From CAZTTG01 sp964615935 (GTDB lineage: Bacteria; Planctomycetota; UBA1135; GCA-002686595), in assembly GCA_964615935.1 (NCBI GenBank), contig CAZTTG010000012.1, forward strand, positions 21,694-85,693: a stretch of 64,000 nt of DNA, in the 5' to 3' direction. A program made the position numbers and the translations under genes. Shown one piece after another: positions 18,397 through 26,599 of the stretch (position 1 is its first letter; every line of letters begins with the position of its first letter). A model generated the notes under the pieces. That model was given only the letters and a program-made list of their open reading frames with translations, had not been told where the DNA came from and did no database searches.

Positions 18397-19670
18397 GGCA
18401 GCAGCCGCTCCTGAGGGCCTTCCGCATCGGCGTGCAGAGCCTGCTGCTGCACAAGCTGAGGAGCCTCCTGACCACCCTGGGGGTGCTCTTCGGCACCAGC
18501 AGCGTGATCGCCATGCTGGCCATCGGCGAGGGGGCCAGCGAGGAGGCCCAGGAACAGATCCGCCGCCTGGGCAGCCTGAACGTCATCCTGCGCAGCATCA
18601 AGCCGCCCGAGGACTTCAACACCGGGAACCAGCAGTCGCGGGTGATCAGCTACGGCCTCACCTACGCCGACATGGAGCGCGTCCAGCAGACCTTCCCGGC
18701 GGTCCGCCGGGTGGTGCCGGTGCGGGAGCTGCCCGAGGAGGTGCGCCGTGAGGAGCGCGTGCTCATGCCCCGGGTCCTGGGGACCCTGCCGGTGTACGCG
18801 GAGGTGACCGGCCGCGAGGTCCTGCCCGGCGGGCGCTTCCTGTCCGACGCCGATCACGACCGGGTGGCCAACGTGTGCGTGCTGGGCTACGAGGTGGCCC
18901 GCTACCTCTTCCCCGTGCAGGACGCGCTCGGCCAGCGGGTCAAGATCGGAGGCGACTACTACACCGCGGTGGGGATTCTGCCGCCGCGCGTGCGGCAGTC
19001 CAGCGACGCCGCCCAGCCCGGCGAGGAGACCACCGCCGAGGTCTTCATCCCCCTGGAGACCGCGCGCAAGTGGTACGGCAACATGCAGGTCAAGATGCGC
19101 TCCGGCAGCCAGGAGATGGAGGAGATCGAGCTGCACGAGCTGGTGATCGAGGTGGACGCGGCCGAGCACGTCCCCCTGGTGGCCGACGCGTCGCGCGAGA
19201 TGCTGCGGCGCAGCCACGACCAGAGCGACTACGAGATCGTGGTCCCCCTGGAGCTCCTGGAGAAGGCACGGAGGACCAAGCGCATCTTCAACATCGTGCT
19301 GGGCTCCATCGCCGGGATCAGCCTGCTGGTGGGGGGCATCGGCATCATGAACGTGATGCTGGCCACGGTGACCGAGCGCACGCGGGAGATCGGTATCCGC
19401 CGGGCCCTGGGGGCCAAGCGCCGCCACATCGTGACCCAGTTCCTGGTGGAGACGATCACCCTCTCGGTGGGGGGCGGCCTCCTCGGGGTGGCCCTGGGTC
19501 TGGCCATCCCCATCGCGGTGGAGCACTTCGCCGAGATGCGGACCATCGTGACCCCGGCCGCGCCGCTCCTGGCCTTCGGGATCTCAGCGGCGGTGGGGAT
19601 CATCTTCGGGCTGTACCCGGCCTGGCGGGCGGCGGCCATGGACCCGGTGGAAGCCCTGCGGCACGAGTAG
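18393..19670 (+). CDS. MacB-type ABC transporter permease (FtsX domain)
   Basis: A 425-residue permease starting at a GTG that overlaps the ATPase stop (GTGA). It has the MacB layout: an N-terminal helix (LLHKLRSLLTTLGVLFGTSSVIAML uses the usual ARTALTxLGV position), a large periplasmic domain (~60-280), and three C-terminal helices of the FtsX domain with GGIGIMNVMLATVTERTREI and the terminal MDPVEALRHE. With the upstream genes it completes a MacAB-TolC-like exporter. The substrate is unknown; macrolides, lipopeptides and lipids are known cargoes for the family. Confidence 0.92.
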   Translation: MRQQPLLRAFRIGVQSLLLHKLRSLLTTLGVLFGTSSVIAMLAIGEGASEEAQEQIRRLGSLNVILRSIKPPEDFNTGNQQSRVISYGLTYADMERVQQTFPAVRRVVPVRELPEEVRREERVLMPRVLGTLPVYAEVTGREVLPGGRFLSDADHDRVANVCVLGYEVARYLFPVQDALGQRVKIGGDYYTAVGILPPRVRQSSDAAQPGEETTAEVFIPLETARKWYGNMQVKMRSGSQEMEEIELHELVIEVDAAEHVPLVADASREMLRRSHDQSDYEIVVPLELLEKARRTKRIFNIVLGSIAGISLLVGGIGIMNVMLATVTERTREIGIRRALGAKRRHIVTQFLVETITLSVGGGLLGVALGLAIPIAVEHFAEMRTIVTPAAPLLAFGISAAVGIIFGLYPAWRAAAMDPVEALRHE

Positions 19671-19702
19671 GGGGCCCTCGGTGCCACGGGTATCGAGGAG
19701 AC

Positions 19703-19720
19703 ATCTGTCAGGGGGCAGAT
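19703..19720. terminator. Stem-loop between convergent genes
   Basis: A 7-bp stem (one G.U pair) with a four-base loop, formed by ATCTGTC and GGCAGAT. It lies between the ends of the efflux operon (+) and comM (-) and could terminate both. There is no long T-tract. Confidence 0.5.
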
Positions 19721-19742
19721 TCGACGATCCCGGCGTCCGACC

Positions 19743-21272
19743 TCATAGCCCCGGCGCCCGCAGGGCCAGGGCCTCCGCCAGGTGGCGCGCGTCGACGCGA
19801 TCCCTCCCCTCCATGTCCGCGGCCGTGCGCGCCACCCGGCGCACGGACTGGACGGCGCGGGCCGAGAGGCTCCGCAGGCGCGCGGCGCGCTCGAGCAGCA
19901 CCCGCGACTCCCCGTCGAGCGCGGCCGCGCGGTCCAGCTCCTCCCCGCCCAGGCCCGCGTTGAGGAGCGGACCCTGGCGCGCGGTCATCCGCTCCTGCGC
20001 GGCCTGCACCCGGCGGCGGAGCTCCCTCCCCGAGCTGCGCCCGGATGGCCGAGGCTCGCCGCGCGGCGCGAGCTCCTCCAGCGCCGGGCAGGCCAGCTCC
20101 ACCCGCAGATCGATGCGATCGAGGAGCGGCCCCGAGATGCGCCGGCGGTAGCGCTCCACGTGGAAGGGTGGACAGCGGCAGGGGACGCGGGGATGTCCCC
20201 GGTACCCGCAGGGGCAGGGATTCATGGCCGCGATGAGCTGGAAGCGCGCGGGGAGCTCGAGCTGGCGGCCGGCGCGGCTGATGCAGACCGAACCCGCCTC
20301 CAGGGGCTGCCGCAGGGCCTCGAGCACCTCGCGCCGGAACTCGGGCAGCTCGTCGAGGAAGAGCACTCCGCCGTGGGCCAGGGTCACCTCGCCGGGGCCC
20401 GGCGGCGAGCCGCCTCCCACCAGGCCGGCGTAGCTCACCGTGTGGTGAGGCGCGCGGAAGGGGCGGACGCTCGCCAGCCCGCCGGGCCACCGGCCGCTGG
20501 CCGAGAGAACGCGGGTGATCTCGAGCCGCTCGGGGAGATCCGGCGGCGGCAGGAGGCTCCCCAGGCAGCGGGCCAGCATGGACTTCCCGATGCCCGGAGC
20601 GCCGATCAGGAGGAGCCCGTGCCCACCCGCGGCCGCGATCGCCAGGGCCAGCTTGGCCTCCTCCTGCCCCCGCACGCGATCCAGGGGCTCCTCGCCGGCC
20701 GGCTCGACCGGCGGCAGCTCGCGCGGCCGGGCTCTCGGGAGCCGCCCCTCCGGGTCGGTCAGGTGCCGGACGACCTCCTCCAGCCGGGCGGCCGCGTGTG
20801 CCCGAACTCCCGGCACGCAGGCCGCCTCCTCGGCCGTGGCGGTCGACGCGATCACGCGCCGGACCCCGATCTCCCGCGCCGCCAGGGTCGCGGCCAGGCC
20901 TCCGGGCACCGCGTGGAGCCGGCCGTCGATGCCCACCTCACCGAGGAGCAGGACCCCCTCGAGCTCCCGCGGGTCGAAGTGGCCGGCGGCCGCGGCCGAG
21001 CACAGGGCCAGGGCCAGGTCCAGGATCTCCCCGGACTTGCGCCGCGCCGCGGGCACCAGGTTCAGGAAGAGGGTCCCGCTGGTGATCGCCAGGCGCGTGG
21101 CCTTGAGGGCGCACAGGAGCCGCCCCCGGCTCTCGCGGATCACCGCGTCCGGCAGGCCGGTGATCTGGACCTCGGTGCGCTCGGCCTCCCGGGGCTCGAA
21201 GCGAGCCTCGACCGTCACCAGCTCCGCCCCGGTTCCCACCAGGGAGGCCCCCAGCCCGCGTACCGCGTCCAC
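19743..21272 (-). CDS. comM: YifB/ComM-family Mg-chelatase-like AAA ATPase
   Basis: A 509-residue protein with the three-part YifB structure. An N-terminal ChlI-like domain (EVQITGLPDAVIRESR) is followed by a central AAA module with Walker A GAPGIGKSM (~222) and Walker B GGVLFLDELPEF. A Cys-rich MNPCPCGYRG/PCRCPP insertion and a C-terminal Mg_chelatase_C domain (SARAVQSVRRVARTAAD) complete it. ComM is a branch-migration helicase that promotes integration of incoming DNA in naturally transformable bacteria. A ComEC gene is present at 28-30 kb, so a DNA-uptake route is plausible. Confidence 0.92.
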   Translation of the reverse strand: MDAVRGLGASLVGTGAELVTVEARFEPREAERTEVQITGLPDAVIRESRGRLLCALKATRLAITSGTLFLNLVPAARRKSGEILDLALALCSAAAAGHFDPRELEGVLLLGEVGIDGRLHAVPGGLAATLAAREIGVRRVIASTATAEEAACVPGVRAHAAARLEEVVRHLTDPEGRLPRARPRELPPVEPAGEEPLDRVRGQEEAKLALAIAAAGGHGLLLIGAPGIGKSMLARCLGSLLPPPDLPERLEITRVLSASGRWPGGLASVRPFRAPHHTVSYAGLVGGGSPPGPGEVTLAHGGVLFLDELPEFRREVLEALRQPLEAGSVCISRAGRQLELPARFQLIAAMNPCPCGYRGHPRVPCRCPPFHVERYRRRISGPLLDRIDLRVELACPALEELAPRGEPRPSGRSSGRELRRRVQAAQERMTARQGPLLNAGLGGEELDRAAALDGESRVLLERAARLRSLSARAVQSVRRVARTAADMEGRDRVDARHLAEALALRAPGL

Positions 21273-21338
21273 GCCGGGGAGACGCTCGCCGGAGCCGGCG
21301 GTTGCGGGGAATCTCCCGCCCTCGCGGGGTTGGTCGCC

Positions 21339-21356
21339 GGTCTCCTCGAGGAGACC
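21339..21356. terminator. 18-bp perfect palindrome / stem-loop
   Basis: GGTCTCC, loop TCGA, GGAGACC: a perfect 7-bp stem just downstream of the FG-GAP gene (minus strand) and upstream of comM. It is probably the FG-GAP gene terminator, although no T-run follows. Confidence 0.55.
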
Positions 21357-21367
21357 TTCAGGCCTTC

Positions 21368-23059
21368 TCAGTCACAGATCGTGAACGCCAGCGCGTCGGA
21401 GAGCCCGGTGGTGCTGGGGCTCGCGGGATCGCGGTACCAGTACTGGCAGTAGGTCCGCACGCCGGCCACCAGGTTCGCGTCCAGCCCGAGCTGGATCCAC
21501 AGGTTCATGTCGAAGGTGAAGAAGCCCGAGCAGTTGTTGGGCGGCGGATCCCCGCCCGAGCTCTGCACCGGCGTGCGCTTGAGCGGGGGCTTGGCGCACA
21601 GGGTGCCGCCCTGGAAGGGCATGGCCAGGGACTGCAGGCCGTAGAACAGGATCCCGTTCTTGTTGTTGATCACCTCGCGGGCGTCGATCAGGAAGGACTG
21701 CGGGAAGCTGGCGCTGGGGATGCCGGTCCCGGAGATCCGGGGCGTGCAGCCCAGGCTGTTCACCTTGGAGGTGCAGTAGACCGCCATGTCGCTGCAGCCG
21801 CCGGCGAACAGGGTGGCGCTGCCCGAGTCGGCGCCGTTGTCGTCGTCTTCGGGGGCGCCCACCAGGAGGTCGTCGAAGCCGTCCCCGTTGGCGTCTCCGA
21901 CCCCCGCGACGCTGGCGCCGAAGGCGTCGTAGGGGCTGCCTCCCGGGTAGGTCCGGAGCAGGCCGCCGGTGGCGCCGGAGAAGACGTGCACCCGGCCCAG
22001 GGTCGGTGACCCGAAGACGTCGAAGGGCTCGCCCACCAGGATGTCGTCCCGGCCGTCGGCGTCGAAGTCCCCGGCGCCCGCCACGGCGTTGCCGAAGCCG
22101 GTCCCGTTGGACGTCGCCGTCAGGGTGTGGATCAGAGATCCGTCGACGCCCGAGAACACGTAGGCGGCCCCGGGAATCGCTCCCCCCCCGGGCACGCGCG
22201 TGCCGATGACGAAGTCCGGCACGCTGTCCAGGTTGACGAAGCCGGCGCTCGAGACCGAGTGGCCGAGCTGCTCGCCGGTGGCGCCGGCAAAGGGGTACAG
22301 CGGGGCGCCGTTCACCCCCAAGAAGACCACCGCCTGGCCCGCCCCGCCCGGCTGGCCGACGAGGAACTCGTCGTGGCCGTCGCTGTCGAGGTCGCCCACG
22401 CCCGCCACCGCCCGGCCGAAGAAGCCGAAGGCCGCGGTGCCGCGGATCGTGTGGAGCACCGAGGCGTCGGCGCCCGAGAGCACCTGCACCATGCCGGCCG
22501 AGGTGAAGGGGACGTCGTGGAAGGGCGCGCCCACGATCACGTCGTCGAAGCCGTCCCAGTTGACGTCGCCGGCGCCGTCGACGGCGTAGCCGAACTCGTC
22601 GCCGCCGGCCACCCCGAGGAAGGTGTGGATGGGGACGCCGTTGAAGCCCGAGAAGACCTGCACCGCTCCGGCGGAGGGTCCGCCGCCGTCGGCCTTGGGA
22701 ATGCCCACCGCGACGTCCGGCACCAGGTCCCAGTCCACGTCGCCCGCGCCCGCGACCGAGAAGCCCAGCTGGTCTCCCACCACGGCGCCGTTGAAGGTGT
22801 GCAGCACCGCCCCGGTCGCCCCCGAGTAGACCCTCACGCTCCCCGCGTCGGCGAAGGAGTTGTCGTCCAGCGGCGCCCCCACGGCGAAGTCGGGGATCCC
22901 GTCCCAGTCGACGTTGCCGATGCCGGCCACGCTGCGGCCGAACTCGTCTCCGGCGCCGTCTCCCCGGACGTGGAACAGACCCGACTGGCCGGCCGCGCCA
23001 GCCGCCAGGAGGGCGATGAGGAGGGGGGCTGCCAGCAGGGCCGAGGGACGTGTCTTCAT
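21368..23059 (-). CDS. Secreted FG-GAP repeat protein with shared C-terminal domain
   Basis: A 563-residue protein with a signal peptide (ALLAAPLLIALLAAGAAGQ). Seven integrin-like FG-GAP repeats follow (about residues 30-410), each with the pattern FGxSVAGxGDxxxDGxxDxxVGAP, which folds into a calcium-binding beta-propeller. The last ~135 residues are a separate Cys-containing domain (YCTSKVNSLGC, VINNKNGILFYG, CSGFFTFDMN, DALAFTIC) found again at the end of the S8 protease at 49691-51496. A GGAGG ribosome site precedes the ATG. It is probably exported and surface- or matrix-associated; the partner is unknown. Confidence 0.88.
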   Translation of the reverse strand: MKTRPSALLAAPLLIALLAAGAAGQSGLFHVRGDGAGDEFGRSVAGIGNVDWDGIPDFAVGAPLDDNSFADAGSVRVYSGATGAVLHTFNGAVVGDQLGFSVAGAGDVDWDLVPDVAVGIPKADGGGPSAGAVQVFSGFNGVPIHTFLGVAGGDEFGYAVDGAGDVNWDGFDDVIVGAPFHDVPFTSAGMVQVLSGADASVLHTIRGTAAFGFFGRAVAGVGDLDSDGHDEFLVGQPGGAGQAVVFLGVNGAPLYPFAGATGEQLGHSVSSAGFVNLDSVPDFVIGTRVPGGGAIPGAAYVFSGVDGSLIHTLTATSNGTGFGNAVAGAGDFDADGRDDILVGEPFDVFGSPTLGRVHVFSGATGGLLRTYPGGSPYDAFGASVAGVGDANGDGFDDLLVGAPEDDDNGADSGSATLFAGGCSDMAVYCTSKVNSLGCTPRISGTGIPSASFPQSFLIDAREVINNKNGILFYGLQSLAMPFQGGTLCAKPPLKRTPVQSSGGDPPPNNCSGFFTFDMNLWIQLGLDANLVAGVRTYCQYWYRDPASPSTTGLSDALAFTICD

Positions 23060-23135
23060 GGGGGGACCTCCGCGGAGGGGATGGCGCCGCCGGCTCGGAC
23101 CCGCCAGGGAGCCGGCGCGGCTCTCATCAGCAACT

Positions 23136-23141
23136 ATTGTA
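23136..23141 (-). promoter_or_regulatory. Putative -10 (TACAAT) for the FG-GAP gene
   Basis: Read on the minus strand, TACAAT sits about 77 bases before the FG-GAP ATG in a locally AT-richer spot of the divergent intergenic region. It implies a leader of about 70 bases. The -35 is not clear. Confidence 0.4.
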
Positions 23142-23174
23142 CCGCACTCCCGCCGCCCGGGTCGGGTGGAGGGG

Positions 23175-23180
23175 TAGGCT
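23175..23180 (+). promoter_or_regulatory. Putative -10 (TAGGCT) for a leaderless amidase gene
   Basis: TAGGCT lies seven bases before the ATG of the amidase, with no ribosome site between them. The position matches the pattern seen before the sulfatase, coaD and ychF genes. Confidence 0.35.
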
Positions 23181-23187
23181 CTCGTCC

Positions 23188-24171
23188 ATGCGGACTCCCC
23201 TTCTCCTTTTGATCCCCCTGGCCCTGGTCGCCTGTCGTTCGATGCCCCCGATCTCGGAGGTCCTCGCCGGGCGGGAGCCGGCCGAGGGCGCCGAGGCGAG
23301 GGCCGGCGAGGCGATCGTGCTCTGCGGCCTGCGCCACGACATCGGCACGCCGGTGGTCCTGTGGGACGATCCGGGCGGGTACGACGCCTACCGCACCGAT
23401 CTCCACTTCGGCGGCGAGGAGCGGCTCGATCGCCCCCGCGGCCTGCGCTACACGCCGGGGCGGGACCCGCTCGAGCGCCGGCCGCGCTTCCAGCAGCCGC
23501 CCCGGGAGATCGCCGAGCTGGTGGATCTCTTCGTGGTGCACTACGACGTCTGCGGCACGAGCCGGCGCTGCTTCGAGGTGCTCCACGATCGCCGCGGGCT
23601 CTCGGTGCACTTCCTGCTGGATGTCGACGGCACGCTCTACCAGACCCTCGATCTGGCCGATACCGCCTGGCACGCGCGTCAGGTGAATCCGCGCTCGGTG
23701 GGGGTGGAGATCGCCAACATCGGCGCGTGGCCGCCGGAGGAGGCGCAGATCCTCGAGAGGTGGTACACGAGCGACGGGACGGGAGCGCGGCTCTCGATCC
23801 CGGCGGAGCTGGAGGGCGGGCTGCGCCGGCCGGACTTCACCGGCCGGCCGGCGCGGCCCGAGCCCGTGCGCGGCCGCGCGCAGGGCGCCCTCCTGGTGCA
23901 GTACGACTTCACCCCCGAGCAGTACCGCGCCCTGGCGAAGCTCGCCGCCGGCCTGTGCCGCGTCCTGCCCCGGATCGAGCCCGAGGCCCCGCGCGGCGCG
24001 GCCGGGCGCGTGCGCGACGGGGTCCTGAGCGAGGCCGAGCAGCTCGCCTTCTCGGGGATCGTCGGCCACCTCCACACCAGCGCCGGCAAGGTCGATCCCG
24101 GGCCGGCCTTCGACTGGGAGGGATTCCTGGCCGAGGTGCGGCAGCTCCTGGGCGCGGAATCGCCTCCCTGA
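23188..24171 (+). CDS. Lipoprotein N-acetylmuramoyl-L-alanine amidase (Amidase_2)
   Basis: A 327-residue lipoprotein (signal LLLLIPLALVAC). From about residue 110 it has the zinc amidase fold of the AmpD/PGRP group. The first ligand is in LFVVHYDVCG, the substrate pocket in SVHFLLDVDGTLYQTLD, the second His in TAWHARQVN, and GVEIANIG follows. The C-terminal GIVGHLHTSAGKVDPGPAFDW has the third His and the catalytic Lys/Asp region. It would cleave the bond between muramic acid and the peptide stem in the periplasm. It faces murQ convergently, which fits peptidoglycan recycling. Confidence 0.9.
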   Translation: MRTPLLLLIPLALVACRSMPPISEVLAGREPAEGAEARAGEAIVLCGLRHDIGTPVVLWDDPGGYDAYRTDLHFGGEERLDRPRGLRYTPGRDPLERRPRFQQPPREIAELVDLFVVHYDVCGTSRRCFEVLHDRRGLSVHFLLDVDGTLYQTLDLADTAWHARQVNPRSVGVEIANIGAWPPEEAQILERWYTSDGTGARLSIPAELEGGLRRPDFTGRPARPEPVRGRAQGALLVQYDFTPEQYRALAKLAAGLCRVLPRIEPEAPRGAAGRVRDGVLSEAEQLAFSGIVGHLHTSAGKVDPGPAFDWEGFLAEVRQLLGAESPP

Positions 24172-24379
24172 GGGCCGCGGCGGGCGGAGCCGCACAGCGC
24201 GGCGCTCGGGGGGCGCACACCCGGGGGGCTCTCCGGGCCCCCGGGGCGGCCCCCGGAGCGGTGGCACGGCACTTGTGTAGTGCAGGGCTCGAAGCGCGGG
24301 CGGCGGTTCATCCGGAGGCGGGGCTCCTCAAAACCTGTACCGGGCACCACCGTTCGCGCGGAGAGAGCCGCAGGTCGTC

Positions 24380-24407
24380 GAGGCCGGCCCCTCGTGGGGT
24401 CGGCCTC
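24380..24407. terminator. Strong bidirectional stem-loop between amidase and murQ
   Basis: A 12-bp stem (one G.U pair in one orientation) with loop TCGT, formed by GAGGCCGGCCCC and GGGGTCGGCCTC. It touches the murQ stop codon. The 200 bases before it hold no gene that I can see, only a second small hairpin near 24270 (GCACT-TGTGT-AGTGC). Confidence 0.65.
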
Positions 24408-25323
24408 ACTCCTTCTCGCCGAGGGCCCGGCGCAGGCTCCCCCCCGAGGCCCGCAGCCGCGCGCGCGCCGCGCCCGGGTCGAGGCCCGCGCGGTGCATGA
24501 GGACGGCCAGCTTCACGCGGCCGTCGGCCCGCTCGAGGAGGCTGGCGGCCTCCGGCGCCTCCAGCCCGGTCAGCTCGACGACGATGCGGCGCCCGCGATC
24601 GATCAGCTTGGCGCTGCCGCGGGTGTCGAGGTCGACCATCAGGTTGCCGTGGACCTTGCCGAGCCGCGCCATGGTCAGGGTGCTGATCGCGTTCAGCGCC
24701 AGCTTGGTGGCCGTGCCCGCCTTGAGCCGCGTGCTGCCGGCGACGACCTCCGCCCCGGTGGGGATGCGGATCGACACCTGCGCTCGATCGGGGGCCTCTT
24801 CGCGCGGGACGCAGGCCAGGAAGGCGGTGGCCGCGCCGAGCTCGGCCGCGCGCTCGAGGGCCGCGTGCACGAAGGGGGTGGTCCCGCCGGCGGAGATGCC
24901 CAGCACGAGGTCCGGCTCCGCGACCCCGCGCTCGTCCATGGCCGCGCGCCCGTCCTCGGCGCTGTCCTCGGCGCCCTCGATCGAGCGGGTGGCGGCCCGC
25001 GGTCCGCCGGCCAGGACGGCTTGCACCTGCTCGGGGGGGCACTGGAAGGTCGGGGGACACTCGGCCGCGTCCAGGGCCGCCAGCCGTCCGCTGGTCCCGG
25101 CGCCCACGTAGATCAGCCGGCCCCCCCGCCCCAGGCGCTCGGCGGCCATCTCGATGGTGCGCGCGATCGCCTCGCGAGCCGAGGCCACCGCCGCGGGCAC
25201 CCGCGCGTCCTCGGCCAGCATGACCTCGAGGGCCGCGGCCGTGGGGAGGCGATCCAGCTCGGCGGAGGCCGGGTTGGGCTGCTCGGTGAGCAGGCGGCTT
25301 CGATCCGTGGGCTTGGGGTCCAG
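24406..25323 (-). CDS. murQ: N-acetylmuramic acid 6-phosphate etherase MurQ
   Basis: MurQ splits N-acetylmuramic acid 6-phosphate into GlcNAc-6-phosphate and lactate in cell-wall recycling. The SIS-fold motifs are clear: LLTEQPNPASAELD, IYVGAGTSGRLAALDAAECP, AGGPRAATRSIEGAEDS, GISAGGTTPFV, and KAGTATKLALNAISTLTM. No ATG, GTG or TTG exists in frame near the expected N-terminus. The best start is a CTG at 25323-25321, just behind a GGGGAGGG ribosome site, giving 305 residues, the usual family length. It ends inside the stem-loop at 24380-24407. Confidence 0.9.
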   Translation of the reverse strand: MDPKPTDRSRLLTEQPNPASAELDRLPTAAALEVMLAEDARVPAAVASAREAIARTIEMAAERLGRGGRLIYVGAGTSGRLAALDAAECPPTFQCPPEQVQAVLAGGPRAATRSIEGAEDSAEDGRAAMDERGVAEPDLVLGISAGGTTPFVHAALERAAELGAATAFLACVPREEAPDRAQVSIRIPTGAEVVAGSTRLKAGTATKLALNAISTLTMARLGKVHGNLMVDLDTRGSAKLIDRGRRIVVELTGLEAPEAASLLERADGRVKLAVLMHRAGLDPGAARARLRASGGSLRRALGEKE

Positions 25324-25434
25324 AGCTCCCTCCCCGGTGCAGGGCGCCCCCCGGGGACGCCCTTCCCATGCTAACCGGGCGGGAAGGTCGGGAATCCCTT
25401 GAAACCGCGGGGCGACGGCAGAGAATCTCGGCCC

Positions 25435-25483
25435 GGGGATCGGAGGGCGCCACCCGTCTCGCCGGGTGCGGCCTCCGATCCCC
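25435..25483. other. 49-base two-tier inverted repeat in murQ-mscS divergent region
   Basis: A perfect 12-bp outer stem (GGGGATCGGAGG with CCTCCGATCCCC) encloses a perfect 6-bp inner stem (CACCCG with CGGGTG, loop TCTCGC). It lies 63 bases before the mscS ATG and 111 bases upstream of murQ. It could be a terminator-like leader structure, a protein-binding site or a mobile-repeat relic. Confidence 0.7.
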
Positions 25484-25546
25484 GCCCTTTCCGCTCGCAC
25501 CGCGGTGGGCGCCCCCACCTCTCTCCGACCCGAAAGTAGACGCCCG

Positions 25547-26479
25547 ATGAGCTTCCTCTCCCTGATCCAGGCCGCCGCCGATCCGCCCCCTGAGGCCTCC
25601 GAAGAGCCGGCGGCCGGCATGATCAGCAAGTACATGGACGATCCCTCCCTGATCGTCGCCGACCTGCAGAACTTCGCCGTCGAGTTCGGCCCCAAGGTGC
25701 TCGCCGCCGTGGCGGTCCTGCTCATCGGGCTGTGGATCTCCAAGATGGTCACCAAGGGCCTGCGCAAGGCCCTGACCAAGGCGCGGGTGGACGAGACCCT
25801 GGCCAACTTCCTGGGCAACCTGGCCTACATGGTCCTGGCCACGATCGTGGCCGTCTCGGCGGTCCAGTCCCTGGGCGTCCCCACGACCTCCTTCGTGGCC
25901 ATCATCGGCGCCGCCGGCCTGGCGGTGGGCTTCGCCCTGCAGGGCTCCCTGGGCAACTTCGCCGCGGGCGTCATGATCATGCTCTTCCGGCCCTTCAAGG
26001 TCGGCGACTGGATCGAGGCCGCCGGACACTCCGGCTCGGTCGAGGAGATCCAGGTCTTCATGACCCTCATGAAGACCGGCGACAACAAGCGGATCATCCT
26101 GCCCAACTCGGAGGTCACCGGGGGGAGCATCGTCAACTACTCCACCAAGGAGACCCGCCGGATCGACCTCGAGATCGGCATCGGCTACGGCGACGACATC
26201 CAGAAGGCCCGCGAGGTGCTCGCGCGCATCATGAAGGAGGAGTCGCGCGTCCTCGGGACCCCCGAGACCACCATCGCCGTGGCGGCCCTGGGCGACAACA
26301 GCGTGAACTTCGTCGTGCGCCCGTGGGTGAAGGGCGGCGAGTACTGGCCGACGCGCTTCGACCTGATGGAGAAGATCAAGGTCGAGTTCGACCGCGAGGG
26401 GATCAGCTTCCCCTTCCCGCAGCGCGACGTGCACCTGTACCCGCAGGCGCCGATCGGCGAGGTGGCCTCGGCCAGCTAG
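25547..26479 (+). CDS. mscS: MscS-family small-conductance mechanosensitive channel
   Basis: A 310-residue channel protein that releases solutes on hypo-osmotic shock. After an N-terminal segment and two membrane helices (FGPKVLAAVAVLLIGLWI; LAYMVLATIVAVSAVQ), the pore-lining TM3 reads IIGAAGLAVGFALQGSLGNFA. This has the Gly/Ala pattern and the LQGSLGNFAAG hallmark of MscS. The beta domain (FKVGDWIEAAG, IILPNSEVTGG) and C-terminal alpha/beta domain follow. The ATG at 25547 is preferred over the longer frame because the upstream extension is Arg/Pro-rich non-family sequence. Confidence 0.93.
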   Translation: MSFLSLIQAAADPPPEASEEPAAGMISKYMDDPSLIVADLQNFAVEFGPKVLAAVAVLLIGLWISKMVTKGLRKALTKARVDETLANFLGNLAYMVLATIVAVSAVQSLGVPTTSFVAIIGAAGLAVGFALQGSLGNFAAGVMIMLFRPFKVGDWIEAAGHSGSVEEIQVFMTLMKTGDNKRIILPNSEVTGGSIVNYSTKETRRIDLEIGIGYGDDIQKAREVLARIMKEESRVLGTPETTIAVAALGDNSVNFVVRPWVKGGEYWPTRFDLMEKIKVEFDREGISFPFPQRDVHLYPQAPIGEVASAS

Positions 26480-26560
26480 CTTCCGCGCCGCGCGAACATC
26501 GGCCGGCGGCGGAGCCTCTCCCGTCCCGGACGAAGAGAAAGCCGGAGGCGCACCCACCCT

Positions 26561-26573
26561 GCCTGAAACAGGC
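26561..26573. terminator. Small stem-loop between convergent mscS and HEAT-repeat genes
   Basis: GCCTG-AAA-CAGGC forms a perfect 5-bp stem in the 120-base gap between the two gene ends. It is a weak terminator candidate. Confidence 0.35.
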
Positions 26574-26599
26574 GCGCCCCCGGCGAGGTTGCTCGAGAA

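Noticed and set aside
24241..24380. Possible tRNA, including a selenocysteine tRNA with a CTCAAAAC-like loop
   Set aside because: The stems needed for the acceptor, anticodon and T arms do not pair on either strand.
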